Numbered from the stretch's first letter, positions 42,294-54,269 are shown. The stretch is DNA of 64,000 nucleotides from Mycoplasmopsis caviae (GCF_024498215.1 NZ_CP101806.1:310001-374000), one strand, 5' to 3'. The notes: a model not told the origin generated them from the sequence alone. Made by a program: numbers and translations.

Positions 42294-44384
42294 TTAATCT
42301 TCGTCCTTGATTTGAATGTTACGACGTTTGATAATTTCATCCGAAATATTTTTTGGACATTTTTCATAGTGGTGGAATTGCATTTGGTAAGTACCACGAC
42401 CAGATGTCATACTACGTAAATCTGTTGAATATCCAAACATTTCACTCAATGGTACTAATGCTCTAATTATGCTTGCGCCATCATTACGTGTTTCATTTTC
42501 TTGTAATTGTCCTCTACGACGAGTAATGTCGCCCATAACATCACCGAAGTAGTCCTCAGGGATAACAACAGCGACATCCATAATAGGTTCAAGTAGGACA
42601 GTTCCTAATAAATCTTTTGCTTTTGTTAAAGCTTTTGATGCTGCTATTTTGTAGGCTAATTCTGATGAGTCAACATCATGGTATGAACCATCAAATAAAG
42701 TGGCTTTAATATCTATCATAGGATAGCCAGCTAAAATACCGCCAGCCATTTTGTCTTCAAGACCTTTTTGAATTGGTTTAATGTATTCCTTAGGAATTTT
42801 ACCACCAACAATTTTGTCTACGAATTCAAAACCTTTGTCATGGTTAGGTTCAAATTTAATTCAAACATGACCATATTGACCCTTACCACCAGATTGTTTA
42901 ATGTGTTTACCTTCAACTTCAGCAGCCTTAGTAATTGTTTCACGGTATGAAACTTGTGGAGCACCAACTTTTGCTTTAACACCATGTTCACGTTTAAGAC
43001 GATCAACAATAATGTCAAGGTGTAATTCACCCATACCTGCAATGATTGTTTGACCTGTTTCTTCATCTGTGTATGTTCTAAATGTTGGATCTTCAGCAGC
43101 TAATTTTTGAAGTCCAAGAGCCAATTTTTCCATAGCATCCTTGCTTTCTGGTTCAAGTGCTTGAGAAATAACTGGTTCAGGGAAAACCATTTTTTCCAAA
43201 ATGTATTTTGGCGACTTTTCTGCAACTAGTGTATCACCAGTTGTTGTTGATTTAAGACCAACAGCAGCAACAATATCACCTGCATAACATTCATCAATTT
43301 CATTACGGCTATTAGCATGCATTTGAATTAAACGACCAATTCTTTCTTTTACATCTTTTGTTGAGTTGTAAACATATGAACCTTTGTTTAAAACACCAGC
43401 ATATCCACGAATGAATGTTAGTGAACCAACATAAGGGTCGGTCATAACTTTGAATGCTAAACCAATAAAATCATGGCTGTCTGTTGCTTCAATTGAAACC
43501 TCTTTACCATTAAGTTCTGCTTTTGTAGCTGGAATATCAAGTGGAGAAGGTAAGTATTCAACCACGGCATCAATCATCTTCTTGACACCTTTGTTTTTAA
43601 AACTTGTTCCACAAACAGCAGGATAAAATTCAGATGATAAAGTTGCTTTACGAATAACTCTTTTAAGTGTTGCAACATCAGGTTCTACACCTTCTAATAC
43701 TTGCATCATAAATTCATCATCATATGAAGCAACTGCTTCAATTAATTCCTGTCTTTTTGTTTTAGCTAATTCAACTAAGTCAGCTGGAATTTCAATTTCT
43801 TTTGCATTTTCTTCTGGTTTTCCATCGTATTCAAAAGCTTTCATTTCAACAAGGTCAACTAAACCTTTAAATTGAGCTTCAGCCCCAATAGGAATTTGAA
43901 TTGCAACTGCATTTCCATTCAATCTGTCCTTAACAGATTTAACAGCAGCAAAGAAGTCAGCTCCTGCTTTATCCATTTTATTAACATATACTAAACGAGG
44001 AACTTTGTAGTTTGTAGCTTGTCTTCAGACAGTTTCAGTTTGAGGTTCAACACCACTTTGAGCATCTAAAACAGTAACTGCACCATCTAGAACACGAAGT
44101 GAACGTTCAACTTCAACTGTAAAGTCAACGTGTCCTGGAGTGTCAATAATGTTTATTCTTTTACCATTTCAAAATGCTGTTGTAGCAGCTGATGTAATAG
44201 TGATACCACGTTCTTGTTCTTGAGCCATTCAGTCCATTTGACTAGCACCATCATGTGTTTCACCTAATTTGTGAATTTTACCAGTGTGTAGCAAAATTCT
44301 TTCTGTTGTTGTAGTTTTTCCTGCATCAATGTGAGCCATAATACCGATATTGCGGTAGTCTTCTAATTTATATTGTCTTGCCAT
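42294..44384 (-). CDS. fusA: Elongation factor G
   Basis: A 696-residue translocation GTPase. G1 [17 protein letters not shown]2 RGITITSA, G3 DTPGHVDF and G4 NKMDKAGAD are all present; later domains include the [19 protein letters not shown] block. It is the last gene of the str operon, 11 bp after rpsG. The ribosome site is inside the end of rpsG. Several UGA-Trp codons. Confidence 0.97.
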
Positions 44385-44395
44385 AATATCTTATA

Positions 44396-44866
44396 CTATC
44401 ATCTAAAGTGAGCAAAAGCACGGTTAGCTTCAGCCATTTTGTGAGTATCTTCACGTTTTTTGATAGCTCCACCCGTTTTATTTGATGCATCAATAATTTC
44501 GTTAGCTAATCTAACATCCATTGTTTTTTCATTTCTTAGTCTTGCATATTGCACTAATCATCTTAGGCTTAATGTTTGTTTACGACGTGCAGAAACTTCT
44601 GTTGGAACTTGGTAGTTTGTTCCACCAATTCTACGTGTTCTAACTTCAAGCTGTGGTGTAACATTTTCCACAGCTGCTAAAAACACTTCCATTGGTTCTT
44701 TGTTTGTTTTTTCTTTAATAATATTGAAAGCTGAATAAAGGATATCTTGAGCGATTGATTTTTTACCATCTAGCATAATTGTGTTAATTAATTTTGTTAC
44801 TAATACAGAGTTGAAAACTGGATCAGCTAATACTTCTCTAATAGGTGCAGAATGTTTTCTTGACAT
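44396..44866 (-). CDS. rpsG: 30S ribosomal protein S7
   Basis: A 156-residue assembly protein of the small-subunit head. Recognised by [40 protein letters not shown], then the UGA-encoded W in LRWLVQYAR, and the final AHFRW before TAG. Middle gene of rpsL-rpsG-fusA. Confidence 0.97.
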
Positions 44867-44892
44867 AATTTTCTCCTTCTATATTAGTCGGC

Positions 44893-45312
44893 CTATTTAG
44901 CAGCCTTTTCTCTTTTTGTTCCGTAAAGACTACGTCCTTGTTTACGATTATTAACACCAGCTAAATCTTGTGTACCACGAACAATGTGATATCTAACACC
45001 AGGTAAATCCTTTACTCTACCACCACGGATAAGAACAACTGAGTGTTCTTGCAAGTTGTGTCCTTCACCGCCAATGTAGGCAGTAACTTCCATACCATTT
45101 GATAACTTAACACGAGCATACTTACGCATAGCTGAGTTAGGTTTTTTAGGAGTCATAGTTGCAACACGGGTACATACACCACGTTTAAATGGTGCTGGCA
45201 ACTTACGACCTTTTTTTGTTAAGGTATTGAAACTAAGGTTCAAAGCAGGTGCTTTTTGCTTACGAACTTTTGAAACTCTACCACTTGTAACAAGTTGATT
45301 TGTTGTAGGCAT
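44893..45312 (-). CDS. rpsL: 30S ribosomal protein S12
   Basis: A 139-residue decoding-centre protein. Motifs: [20 protein letters not shown], then [39 protein letters not shown] and [18 protein letters not shown]. The lysine of TPKKPNSA (streptomycin-sensitive type) is present. First gene of the str operon; RBS AAAGGAAA upstream of the ATG. Confidence 0.97.
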   Translation of the reverse strand: MPTTNQLVTSGRVSKVRKQKAPALNLSFNTLTKKGRKLPAPFKRGVCTRVATMTPKKPNSAMRKYARVKLSNGMEVTAYIGGEGHNLQEHSVVLIRGGRVKDLPGVRYHIVRGTQDLAGVNNRKQGRSLYGTKREKAAK

Positions 45313-45526
45313 TTCATTTTCCTTTCTTTTAATAAATGTCCTAAATACTATAAATGAAATATAGTTTTTCTATTATATAACAACTTTGCCGTGTGTTTCA
45401 AAAAATTTCTATTTTTTGTTCAAAAAAATTTATTTACATTAATACGAGCACAAATTTAGTTGCCAAAATTGAAAAAAATTAGATTTTTACCTAATTTTAG
45501 ATATTAAATCTAATTTTTTAATTTGT
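45313..45526. other. Intergenic: str promoter region and terminator of the MFS-methyltransferase gene
   Basis: About 210 bp. The left part is the upstream region of rpsL. At 45473-45522 lies a long hairpin with arms AAAATTAGATTT / AAATCTAATTTTT, fitting a terminator for the minus-strand gene ending at 45527. No coding frame. Confidence 0.55.
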
Positions 45527-47509
45527 TTATTCCTTATGTTTAACAACATAAATAACAACTTGTTTAGAGTAGTCTTTTACTCATTTTGGTTCATTATTTT
45601 CGTTTCTTATTATCTTTTGGACAATTTTTAGACCAAATTCATTAAGTAATTCTTCAATATCTTTTTGTGTGTAAAACCTAATTTTAATCTTTTCGTTGTG
45701 TAGTGTTGTTTCAAGCACTTTCTTTTCATCAAATTGAGAAAGTTCATTTATCTTTACTTTTTCATCTCAAAATTTTTGATATTCGCCTGATGAATAAAGA
45801 TTGTGAATTGTAAAAATATATCTACCGCTTTTATTTAAGCAATTTTTTATATTTTTAATTGTATTGTAAACTTCTTTTTTTGAAATAATATTTGTAAAGC
45901 CATTAAATGAAAATAAAATTAAGTCATATTTTTTGTCTATGTCTATATTTTCCTGCGATATGTCCTGCCTTTTAAAATTAAGATTCTTATTGTCATTGAC
46001 TTCATTACAATAGTTAATAAATTTATGATTAATGTCGACTGCATCAATTGAAGCGTTCTTGAATATTTTTGCAATAGCAAAAGTAGTTCTTCCTGCACCA
46101 CAACCAATATCAAGAATGTCGATTTTATCTTGCTTATTAGTTAAAATGTTCTCTAGTATTTCTTTTTCTGAATTTCATAAACCCTTTTTTGCATATTCTA
46201 TATATTCAGCAAAAATTTTTTCATTATTATAGTAATTATCAATTTCATATTTTTGCTTATTGGTTATAAACAATTTTTTGTAACATATAACAATTATAAT
46301 TGCTGCTAATAATGAAATACATGTGTAAGTTAAATATGTAAAGTAGTATGATGAAATATTATTTATAAATGTCAAGAGAATTGAAATTAGTGAACTGACA
46401 ACTATTCTAAAAACTAATGAAATTCCATTTTGCTTGTGAAAGGTTTCTTTTTTAAATAATTTAAATGATGCTGAATATATCATAGGCAATAAAAGATTAA
46501 ATAAAATCTGGTTAATTGCATTAATGACAATGTAGAAAACAAGAGTGGCTAAATTATTTCTTGCTAATGGCATAAATAACCAAGAAATATTTAATATAGC
46601 AATTCCAAAAATTGATGAAATAAAAATAATATTTTTTAATTTTTGTTTTTTATTAATAAAGTGAGCTAATATTGAGCCAACAACTCCAGAAATAGACATT
46701 ATAAGCGTAAAAATGAATGCTCAATCATTATAACTATATTCATTTGTATATTTAAAAAACTGAATTAATCCACTTTGTTTTGGATATAAAAAGAATAACA
46801 AAACAAAAGAGGTTGATAAAACAAAGGTTCATATGATAAGTGAGGATGATTTTGAGTTTTTGTTTAAATTATTTTTACCAATTGATTTATTAAATTCAAA
46901 GTAATTATTGTTAATTTTTATTTTTCAATAGAGAATCCCAGAAATAATGTAAGTAATTATGTTTATAATACACAAAAAATAAAATGGAAGATATTTATAA
47001 AGTACAAAGGATAAAATTGGAGATAACAAGAAACCGATTGAAGATGAAATAACATTTCCAATATTTATCTTTTCCATATCGGTTTCTGAACTTGCTATAT
47101 AGTAAGTAATGTCTTTTAAATGTATAAAGCGAAAGGCATGAATGAATCCAGGCAGTGAACTTACTATTATTAGTGTTATGGAAAAAATTTTTTTAAAATT
47201 ACTGTTATCCTGATTGTTTATGTAACCTAGAAAAATAAATAATGGCACAAGTAAAAGTGATGAACTAAGTAGATCACTAATTAGTAGTGCTTGTTTATTT
47301 TTAAATCATTTTATTATTTTTACTGAAAAAATATAAACAACAAGTGATGGAAATTGTATAAGTAAGTATAAAAGAGTTACAAGTCAAAAGTCGCCGGTGA
47401 TTCTAAAAATATAAATAGACGAACCAAGTTTAAAAGCTTCTGAGCCAATCATTGAGATTGCCAATGAAGACATATACTTAGTTAAATTATTTTTAAAAGT
47501 ATTAGTCAT
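45527..47509 (-). CDS. MFS transporter fused to a C-terminal SAM-dependent methyltransferase
   Basis: A 660-residue fusion; the frame is unbroken through the UGA-Trp (residue 445) where the domains join. Residues 1-420 carry about 12 hydrophobic segments in MFS pattern (LVTLLYLLIQFPSLVVYIF, SSSIGFLLSPILSFVLY and others). Residues 445-660 are a class I methyltransferase with motif I ILDIGCGAGRTTFAIA (residues 465-480), EAVDINHKFINYC and DLILFSFNGF. A methyltransferase on the cytosolic end of an exporter suggests that a small molecule is methylated as it is exported or to limit toxicity, which is inference. Its start overlaps the nucleotidyltransferase gene by 8 bp. The substrate is not visible. 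Confidence 0.8.
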
Positions 47510-48671
47510 TGAAATCCTCATTTAATAGAAATATAAAAAACATCAAGTAATAAAAATTTTTTATTAAAACGTTTGAGCTAGTTGAGTGAATTTTACTTGA
47601 TGGTAGTGATATTGAAATATTATTTTTGTGTTGAGTTTTTATAACTTTTTTTGATACCAAACTTAATGACAATTCATATGGAAGGCTAAACATTTTTAAT
47701 TTATTTTTGATTATATCTATAATATTATTGATTGTGTCTTTATTTTGTTCATCAACTTGTATTAATAATTTATCTTCTTCTCAATTGTTATTTTCTGAGA
47801 CATCAATTGAAATATTTAAATTATATTTTTCAAAATAAATCGCATTGTTTATTGACAAGTGATGTTCAAAAAGTTTTCTTATTGCTTCGAATTCGAAAAA
47901 AGGAAGAGTTGGTAAACTTTGTTTCTCTCTAATTGAATTAGTAATTAGTTCATTATTCATTAATATGCAATCCAAAAATTTAATAAATTTTTCTTTTTCG
48001 GAAAATAGAAAGTTATGAATATTAACTATCTTATTTAATGTTTTCATATGTACTTTGTACTCTTGAATTGAAATAAGTGAATCAATATTTGATAATTTAA
48101 TGTGAAATTCCGTGTATTTGTAATATTTAAATATGAAGAATGAATTATATAGACATAAAAATATAAATGAATTTGTTAAATTATCTTTCAATTCTTCATT
48201 TAAATTAATACATTTTAAGTAATGTTCTATATCTTTAATACTATCTAAAAGTTTTTTTCTTTTGTTATGTTTATAATCGCTTGACAATATATATGGAAAT
48301 GACGATATTTTTTGAATTAAAAGATAAATAGGCTTTAGGATAAATATATTATCTCAATTTGAATGCTTACAGTAAATTTTGTCTATATCTTCTAGTAATA
48401 TAAATTCATATCTTACATTTGAATAAATGAATTGTTTTAGATTTTGGTCATTGGTAAGGAAACAAATTTTTAATTCTTTTTCTAAAAAATCCATAAAGTT
48501 AATTTTATCTTTTAGACTTGAACTAGTTGTAAAACAAAAATCAATATCGTTGCTTTTTCTATCTAATAAACCTTGAATCTTGGATGCATAACTGCCTTTT
48601 AATACTATCGATAAATTTGTTTTATATGTTTTATTAAATAATAAAAGTTTTTTGCCTATTATTTCAATCAT
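47502..48671 (-). CDS. Nucleotidyltransferase-fold protein (AbiEii/DUF1814-like)
   Basis: A 389-residue protein. The N-terminus has LKGSYASKIQGL (residues 24-35) followed by SNDIDFCF (Asp42 and Asp44), the G-S and DxD of the nucleotidyltransferase fold in an arrangement like AbiEii/DUF1814 proteins. The rest is Lys/Asn/Ile-rich, helical and of no recognised family. It could modify a small molecule, tRNA or protein. It lies upstream of, and overlaps by 8 bp, the MFS-methyltransferase fusion, so the two are co-translated. An IS sits 54 bp before the region upstream of its start, possibly cutting it off from its original upstream neighbour. Confidence 0.62.
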
Positions 48672-48724
48672 ATATTCTTTCCCTTGTCAAAAATTTGAAT
48701 ATATCATTATAAGTGTAAATTTTG

Positions 48725-48758
48725 AAAAAGCAAGAACAAAGCCAAATTAGTGATTTTT
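48725..48758 (+). repeat. Left 34-bp target duplication of the IS at 48759
   Basis: The 34 bp beginning AAAAAGCAAGAAC and ending GTGATTTTT occur identically at 50701-50734, directly flanking the element. Confidence 0.92.
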
Positions 48759-48865
48759 CCCAAGTTTGACGAATCAAAAATGAAAATGAACACTTCATAT
48801 ACTAAAGTATATGAAATTTTTTTCATTTTTTCTTATTTTGTGTTATAATATGTTATAATATAATT

Positions 48866-50614
48866 ATGTATGTAAAAGTTTCAAAAGTAGCAGGCAAAGA
48901 ATATGTTCAAATTTGCCATTCAGTTAGAATAAAAGGAACAAATAAAACAAAGCAAGTGGTTATTGAAAAACTTGGTCTTTTATCAAAACTGCAAGAAGAA
49001 AATCCTAACATTTTAGAGGATTTAAAAAATAAATATCAAGGTTTGAGAAATGAAGCGAGAGATAATGAATTATTGAAGTATAGAGTTCACAAATCTATTG
49101 ATGCTTTATTTGACACAGAATTCAATGAAAGGAATGAATTCAAAGACAAATTAACATATGAAGAAAAGGCTGAAAAAAGTAAAAAATAGTTAGAAAAAAT
49201 ATGGTAATTTACTTTACAAAACGATTTACAAAAAACTAAAACTTGATGAATATTTTGATTTAAAAAGTAAAGAATTTCTTTTCAGATATGATTTAAATAA
49301 TATTGTTGAGAACCTAACTTTTTAAGAATTTTAAAACCTTCATCAAAACTAAGAACAGTTCAATCTTATGATTCATATTTAATAGAGAATGACGACACGT
49401 TGAAATCTCATTACAGAGCATTGGAAATTTTATGCGATGAAAGATTAGATATTATTAAACATTTAAACAATAGATTATCAGAATTAATGGACAGAAATCT
49501 AGAAGAGGCTTTCTACGATGTTACAACAGTTTATTTTGAAAGTTTCACAGCAGATGATTTTAGAATCTTTGGTTTTTCAAAGGATTTAAAAGTTAATCAA
49601 ACACAAGTGGTATTAGGTTTGATGATTGATGCAAATGGAATACCAATAAGTTACAAACTTTTTCCGGAAATACAAGCGATTTTAAGACTTTTATCCCTTT
49701 TATACAGGAAGTTAAGGAAAATTTAGGAATCGAAAATGTAACGATAGTTGCTGATAGAGGACTTAATTCTGGGCCTAATTTACAGTCGATAATTGACAAT
49801 GGTTTTAAATTTATAATGGCAGAAAAATTAGAGCAAAAGGCAAAATTGCCTCTGAAATACTTGACTTAGATTCATATGATAAAATAACTGAAAACTACTT
49901 TATTAGAGATCGTAAAGATACAAAATTTGTAAAAAATGAAGATGATGAGAAATATATAATTGATGGTAGACTTGTTCTTTCTTTCAGTGAAAATAGAAGA
50001 AAAAGGATGAGAGCGACCGCAAAAGACTTATTGAAAAAGCTTTAAAAGGTGTTCAAAACAATGCTTCAAAAGCTCGCTCAGAATTAAGTAGAGGCGGTAG
50101 AAAGTATCTCGATTATAATGTTAAAGAAGTAACGATAAAGACAACAAAAATTGAAGATGATGCAAAATGAGATGGCTTTTATGGAATATTCACAAACGAT
50201 ATGGAAATGAAGACTGATAGAATTATTTCAACATATCGAAAACTTTGAAAGATTGAAGATTCGTTTAGAATGCTAAAAACATCATTTGAGGTTAGACCTG
50301 TTTATCTATCAAAAAGGAAGACAATTGAAGGACATTTTCTTATTTGTTATTTAGCCCTTGTACTCCAAAGATTTCTAGAATTCACTATTGACTCAATAGT
50401 TGAAGATGATCACAAATTTACTACTGAAAAAATACTCAACAGTATTAGAGAAGTTGAACTAATAACCTTTAAAGATTATGAGAATGATACAGAGTATTTT
50501 ATGAGAACTGATGAACCAATTGAATACCTTGAATTAATTGAAAAATTAAATATTGAAAGACTTCCACTGATGGGAAAAGTCGATGAAATTGAGGGTATTA
50601 TAACACATGGCTAA
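48866..50614 (+). pseudogene. IS1634-family transposase, frameshifted
   Basis: The start MYVKVSKVAGKEYVQICHSV is followed by the typical LGLLSKLQEENPNILEDLK. The frame is lost at about 49189, partly recovered at 49200-49330 and 49400-49690, lost near 49690, and continues to the stop at 50614. The DDE-type segments are visible: YDVTTVYFES, IVADRGLNSGPNL and WKIEDSFRMLKTS, then IEGHFLICYLALVL. At least four indels or stops make it inactive as written, though homopolymer sequencing errors could explain some. Confidence 0.88.
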
Positions 50615-50620
50615 AATTGT

Positions 50621-50665
50621 AAAAATGACCAATACACCTATAAATAAGGCGTATTAGTCATTTTT
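50621..50665 (+). terminator. Transposase terminator inside the IS right end
   Basis: A near-perfect 15-bp stem (50621-50635 with 50651-50665), loop including CCTATAAATAAGG, then T-rich sequence. Confidence 0.7.
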
Positions 50666-50700
50666 AATACTCCTTTTTTAATTGATTCGTCAAACTTGGG

Positions 50701-50734
50701 AAAAAGCAAGAACAAAGCCAAATTAGTGATTTTT
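50701..50734 (+). repeat. Right 34-bp target duplication
   Basis: Identical to 48725-48758. Confidence 0.92.
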
Positions 50735-50870
50735 TTCATATTTTTGAAATTTTGAGTTCTCTTTTAATAAAATTATGCTAATATAAATAAGCATTAAAAA
50801 TGCATTTAATTTTATACTTGGTTAAGATGAAAATTTTAGCTAGGTTAAAACATATATGTAGGAGAAATAT

Positions 50871-51137
50871 ATGATTACTAAGGAACAAAAAGCTAAATTA
50901 GTTGCTAAATATGGTGCAAATAAAAAAGATACAGGAAACACATTTGTTCAAATAGCTATCTTGACAGCTGAAATTGAAGATTTGAAAAAACACTTTTCAG
51001 CAAATCCAAAAGACAACCACTCACGTCGTGGTTTTATGGCTAAGATTTCAAGACGCCGTGTTTTACTACAACATCTAAAAGCAAATGATTTAGAAACATA
51101 CAACAAGGTTTTAGTTGAATTAAACTTAAGAAAATAA
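50871..51137 (+). CDS. rpsO: 30S ribosomal protein S15
   Basis: An 88-residue small-subunit protein. ITKEQKAKLVAKYGANKKDT, the central HFSANPKDNHSRRGFMAKIS and RRRVLLQHLKANDLETYNKV match the family. RBS TAGGAGAAA. Standard length. It is monocistronic, with the IS immediately upstream of its promoter region; a -10-like TAATAT lies around 50774. Confidence 0.96.
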   Translation: MITKEQKAKLVAKYGANKKDTGNTFVQIAILTAEIEDLKKHFSANPKDNHSRRGFMAKISRRRVLLQHLKANDLETYNKVLVELNLRK

Positions 51138-51162
51138 TAGTAATTTTCATCAAAATAATTAG

Positions 51163-51187
51163 TGTAGCATTTGCTACATTTTTTTGT
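51163..51187 (+). terminator. rpsO terminator
   Basis: TGTAGCA (51163-51169) / TGCTACA (51172-51178) followed by a run of Ts. Confidence 0.75.
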
Positions 51188-51340
51188 TATTTTTATAAAA
51201 GTCAATTGTGTTTTATACAATTTCGAATAAGCACAAAACAAGTGAGCTTAAATCGAATTAAAATAGGTTATATTTTCCAAATAAGTTGCCACAAGTTTAA
51301 TTTTAGTAAAATTTATGTATATAAATTTTTGGGAGATTTA

Positions 51341-53143
51341 ATGAAAAACCTAATAAAATTGAATTTTAAAACAGCATATAGAAACAAAGGTGTGTTGATA
51401 ATGAATTTTGGTTTCTTACCAATAATGCTTTTATTTGGAACGATTTTAATATTGTTTTCAAACAGAGGCGCAATTGGCGATTTATTATCATTAAGAACAC
51501 TTGCAACTTTTTATTTATATAGTTCTCCAATGTTTATTCTTATGGCTTCAGCGGTTACAAGTGTTTATGTATTTAAAATGCCTCAAACAGAAGGTTTAAC
51601 ATATGTACTTTATTCAAAACCGATATCAAGAAGTCAAATATTTTGATCAGCTTTTATTAGTTCTATTTTAATAAACTTAATCAATAATATTATTGTTGCT
51701 TTATTTTTAACTATTAGCGAGTCAATTTTTGTATCTGTTATATATTGAAAAAGTGCAACCATTAGTTTTATTTTTAAAATTTTACTTTTACACATAGTGT
51801 ATATACTATCAGCTTTTTTGCTATGTACCTTGTCAACATCATTTATTTCGCTGATCTTTTCTAAAATTTCAGCAAAAGGTCTTTATGGAATTACAATGTC
51901 TATTTTTGGACTTGCTCCATTAGTATTTGGTGTTTCAAGACTATTTTCTTCATATGTTGAATACTCAAAAATTAGTCCAGTCAGCAAATTAAATAATATT
52001 AAGAGAGAAAATTTAGAACCTGATATACAAACTTCATTTATTAAAGAGGATTATGCTTTATCAAACAAAAAATTATCAAACAATAATTTAAAAATTCAAG
52101 GAATATCAAATATTTTGAATATTAACTCATGAATTGTTAATCTTTATGATGACATCGTCCTAATGAATGAAAAACAAACTGGCATAGATGCTATGCTAGG
52201 TAAAAGTAAAATATATAATTATTACTTTTACAAAAAGATTTGAAAACTGTTCTTGATGGTTTTAATTATCTTACAAAAGATAATAAAAAAATTTATATTA
52301 TAAATACCAACATAGACTTCTACTGCTGAAAATGGTAGACAAATTATAAGTAAATGATCACTAAACAAAGCAGTAACTGAAATGTCTTATAAAAGAAATT
52401 TTATTAAATGAGGCGATAAATATTATGATCGTATAAAATACCCATATTCTTTGATAAACATTTGAAATGAGCACCCAAATGTTTTTGACCAACAATTATT
52501 TGATCAAATAAACTTAAAGATTCAAGAATTTAGATCAGAGTTTAATCAAAAAATATCTGATAGGAAAGCTGAACTTGAGAATGTCAGAAACACATTTGAT
52601 GCATATGACAATATTATCAAAGAAATGAACAAAAAAATATATAACTCTATCTTTCCACTAATTGCTAATCAATTTAAATTTTATCTTAGTGCTGGTGATA
52701 AAAGTGATGAAGAACAAAAATTTAATAATTTTATAGAACAAAATAAAACATATGAACGAAGAGATATATTAGGACAAAAACTTGATATCATAGATTTTGA
52801 TTTTCAAGATATTACAAAAGGTATTTTTCTTGCTACATTAATAGACAATAATATGTTTGAAATCACCAAAGCCTTTTCATTATTTACATATGATTTATAT
52901 AATAAAACTAAAGTAGCACTAAAGGATTTTTCTTATGCAGACCCAGAAAATTCTAAACTATTTGGAGCACTGTTTGTCAATTCTGAACACATAGATGAAA
53001 ATAAGATAGATGTTCATGCTTATAAAGTCCATATGGTAAGCATATTTCCAGCATATTTACAATTTTTAATCATTATAACACTAGCCGGAATTTTATCAAC
53101 TTGAGGTTGAGCAATTTATAGAAAAGCAAATCTTATAAAATAG
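51341..53143 (+). pseudogene. ABC transporter permease with two compensating frameshifts
   Basis: Starts at 51341 (ribosome site GGGAG). The N-terminal part is a membrane protein with helices such as FLPIMLLFGTILILFS and SSPMFILMASAVTSVYVF, and ILSAFLLCTLSTSFISLIF, in the manner of ABC-2 permeases. The frame is lost near 52232-52237 (A5 run), with a stop at 52301, then the original frame is resumed at about 52300-52318 and stays open to 53143, ending in another membrane helix (LIIITLAGILSTWGWAI). The two shifts cancel. Either this is a recently damaged gene or two sequencing indels are present. If repaired it is about 600 residues, with a large extracytoplasmic middle. Confidence 0.75.
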
Positions 53144-53151
53144 GAGAAATC

Positions 53152-54072
53152 ATGAGTGAAAACGCAATTGAATTTAAAAATACTTCAATGAATTTTAAAA
53201 GTTTTAAAGCTCTTAAGAATGTCTCATTTAGTGTCAAAAAAGGTCAATTCCATGGTTTTATAGGGGCAAATGGTGCTGGAAAGACAACAAGTTTTAGATC
53301 ACTGCTTAATTTTTATCCAGAAGTCAAAGGAGAAATTCTAATTGATGGAATTAGTTACAAAGATAAAAAGAGTAGAGAAAAATTAGGTTATGTACCTGAA
53401 TTAGCAACATTTCCTAAGAATTTAAATATATTTGAATATTTAGTTGCATTAGCTGAATTTAATAATTTTAAAAAAGAGGAAGCAAAAAAAAGAGTTAAAG
53501 AATTACTTGAGGAATTAGGTGTTGAGAAATCACTATGAAAAAAACTTGGTAAAAACTTATCTTCTGGTCAACAAAAAAAGGTAATTCTTGTTCAAACTCT
53601 TATTCATAATCCAGACATCTTAATCCTTGATGAGCCAGCAGCAAATCTTGATCCAAAAGTTAGAATTGAACTTTATACAAGTTTAGGTAAATTACACAAG
53701 CAAGGCAAGACAATATTTGTTTCATCTCATATTTTAAGCGAATTAGAACAATATATAGATAGTTTAACAGTATTAGATAAAGGCAAAGTTTTATACTCAG
53801 GTGGGCTTGATATTTTGGAAAGTTCTGATTTTAAGATATTTATTAAAACAGATAAAATTAAAGAAGCAACCGACATTTTAGAAAAAGAAAAAATAATTAA
53901 TAGTTTAGATGATGTTAAAACAAAAAGAAATGGTGTTGCTATCAATTTACCTTTTGAAAAAATTTCATTAGTTATAAATACTTTAATTAATAATAAAATA
54001 GAATTTGAAAGTGTGGGAAAAAACACTGAAACATTAAATGAAAAATTTTTCAATGTGAAGAAAAGCGAATAA
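53152..54072 (+). CDS. ABC transporter ATP-binding protein
   Basis: A 306-residue ATPase. Walker A GANGAGKTTSF, signature LSSGQQKKVILVQTLI, Walker B DILILDEPAANLDP and the H-loop SSHILSE are all present, preceded by the Q-loop region LGYVPELATFPKNLN. The C-terminal 80 residues form a small regulatory domain, as in ABC-2 exporters. It starts 8 bp after the permease and pairs with it. The substrate is unknown. Confidence 0.93.
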
Positions 54073-54109
54073 TTTACCAAAATAACTATAAAACTGTTGT
54101 TTTGGTAAA
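54073..54109. repeat. Hairpin with CTATAAAACTG loop after the ABC ATPase gene
   Basis: Perfect 10-bp arms TTTACCAAAA (54073-54082) / TTTTGGTAAA (54100-54109), beginning at the base after the stop codon. The loop motif is one base off the 11-mer. There is no T-run after it, so it is not a classical intrinsic terminator. Confidence 0.75.
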
Positions 54110-54166
54110 GGTAAAATATTTTCAATCATAATTTTATTTATTTTTAAAAAGTGCAAATTGTGGTAA

Positions 54167-54172
54167 TATAAT
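54167..54172 (+). promoter_or_regulatory. -10 box of ptsH
   Basis: TATAAT with TTGTGG a short distance upstream, about 100 bp before the ptsH start. The remaining leader 54173-54269 shows no clear structure. Confidence 0.5.
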
Positions 54173-54269
54173 AAAGCAAATTTGATTTATTATATAATTT
54201 AACTAATAATATATGTAAATTTAGATATTTAAGTCAACAATTTTTTGAAATTTTAATAAGGAGATTAAC

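Larger units (their letters stand above)
48759..50700 (+). mobile_element. IS1634-family insertion sequence, 1942 bp
   Basis: Perfect 19-bp terminal inverted repeats CCCAAGTTTGACGAATCAA (48759-48777) and its complement (50682-50700). It contains one plus-strand transposase, broken by frameshifts, and a hairpin terminator at 50621-50665 inside the right end. Flanked by 34-bp direct repeats. Long, variable target duplication plus the DDE signature place it with IS1634. Confidence 0.9.

Noticed and set aside
50780-50870. tRNA-like leader before rpsO
   Set aside because: The sequence has no acceptor stem or T-loop consensus; it is an ordinary AT-rich leader.
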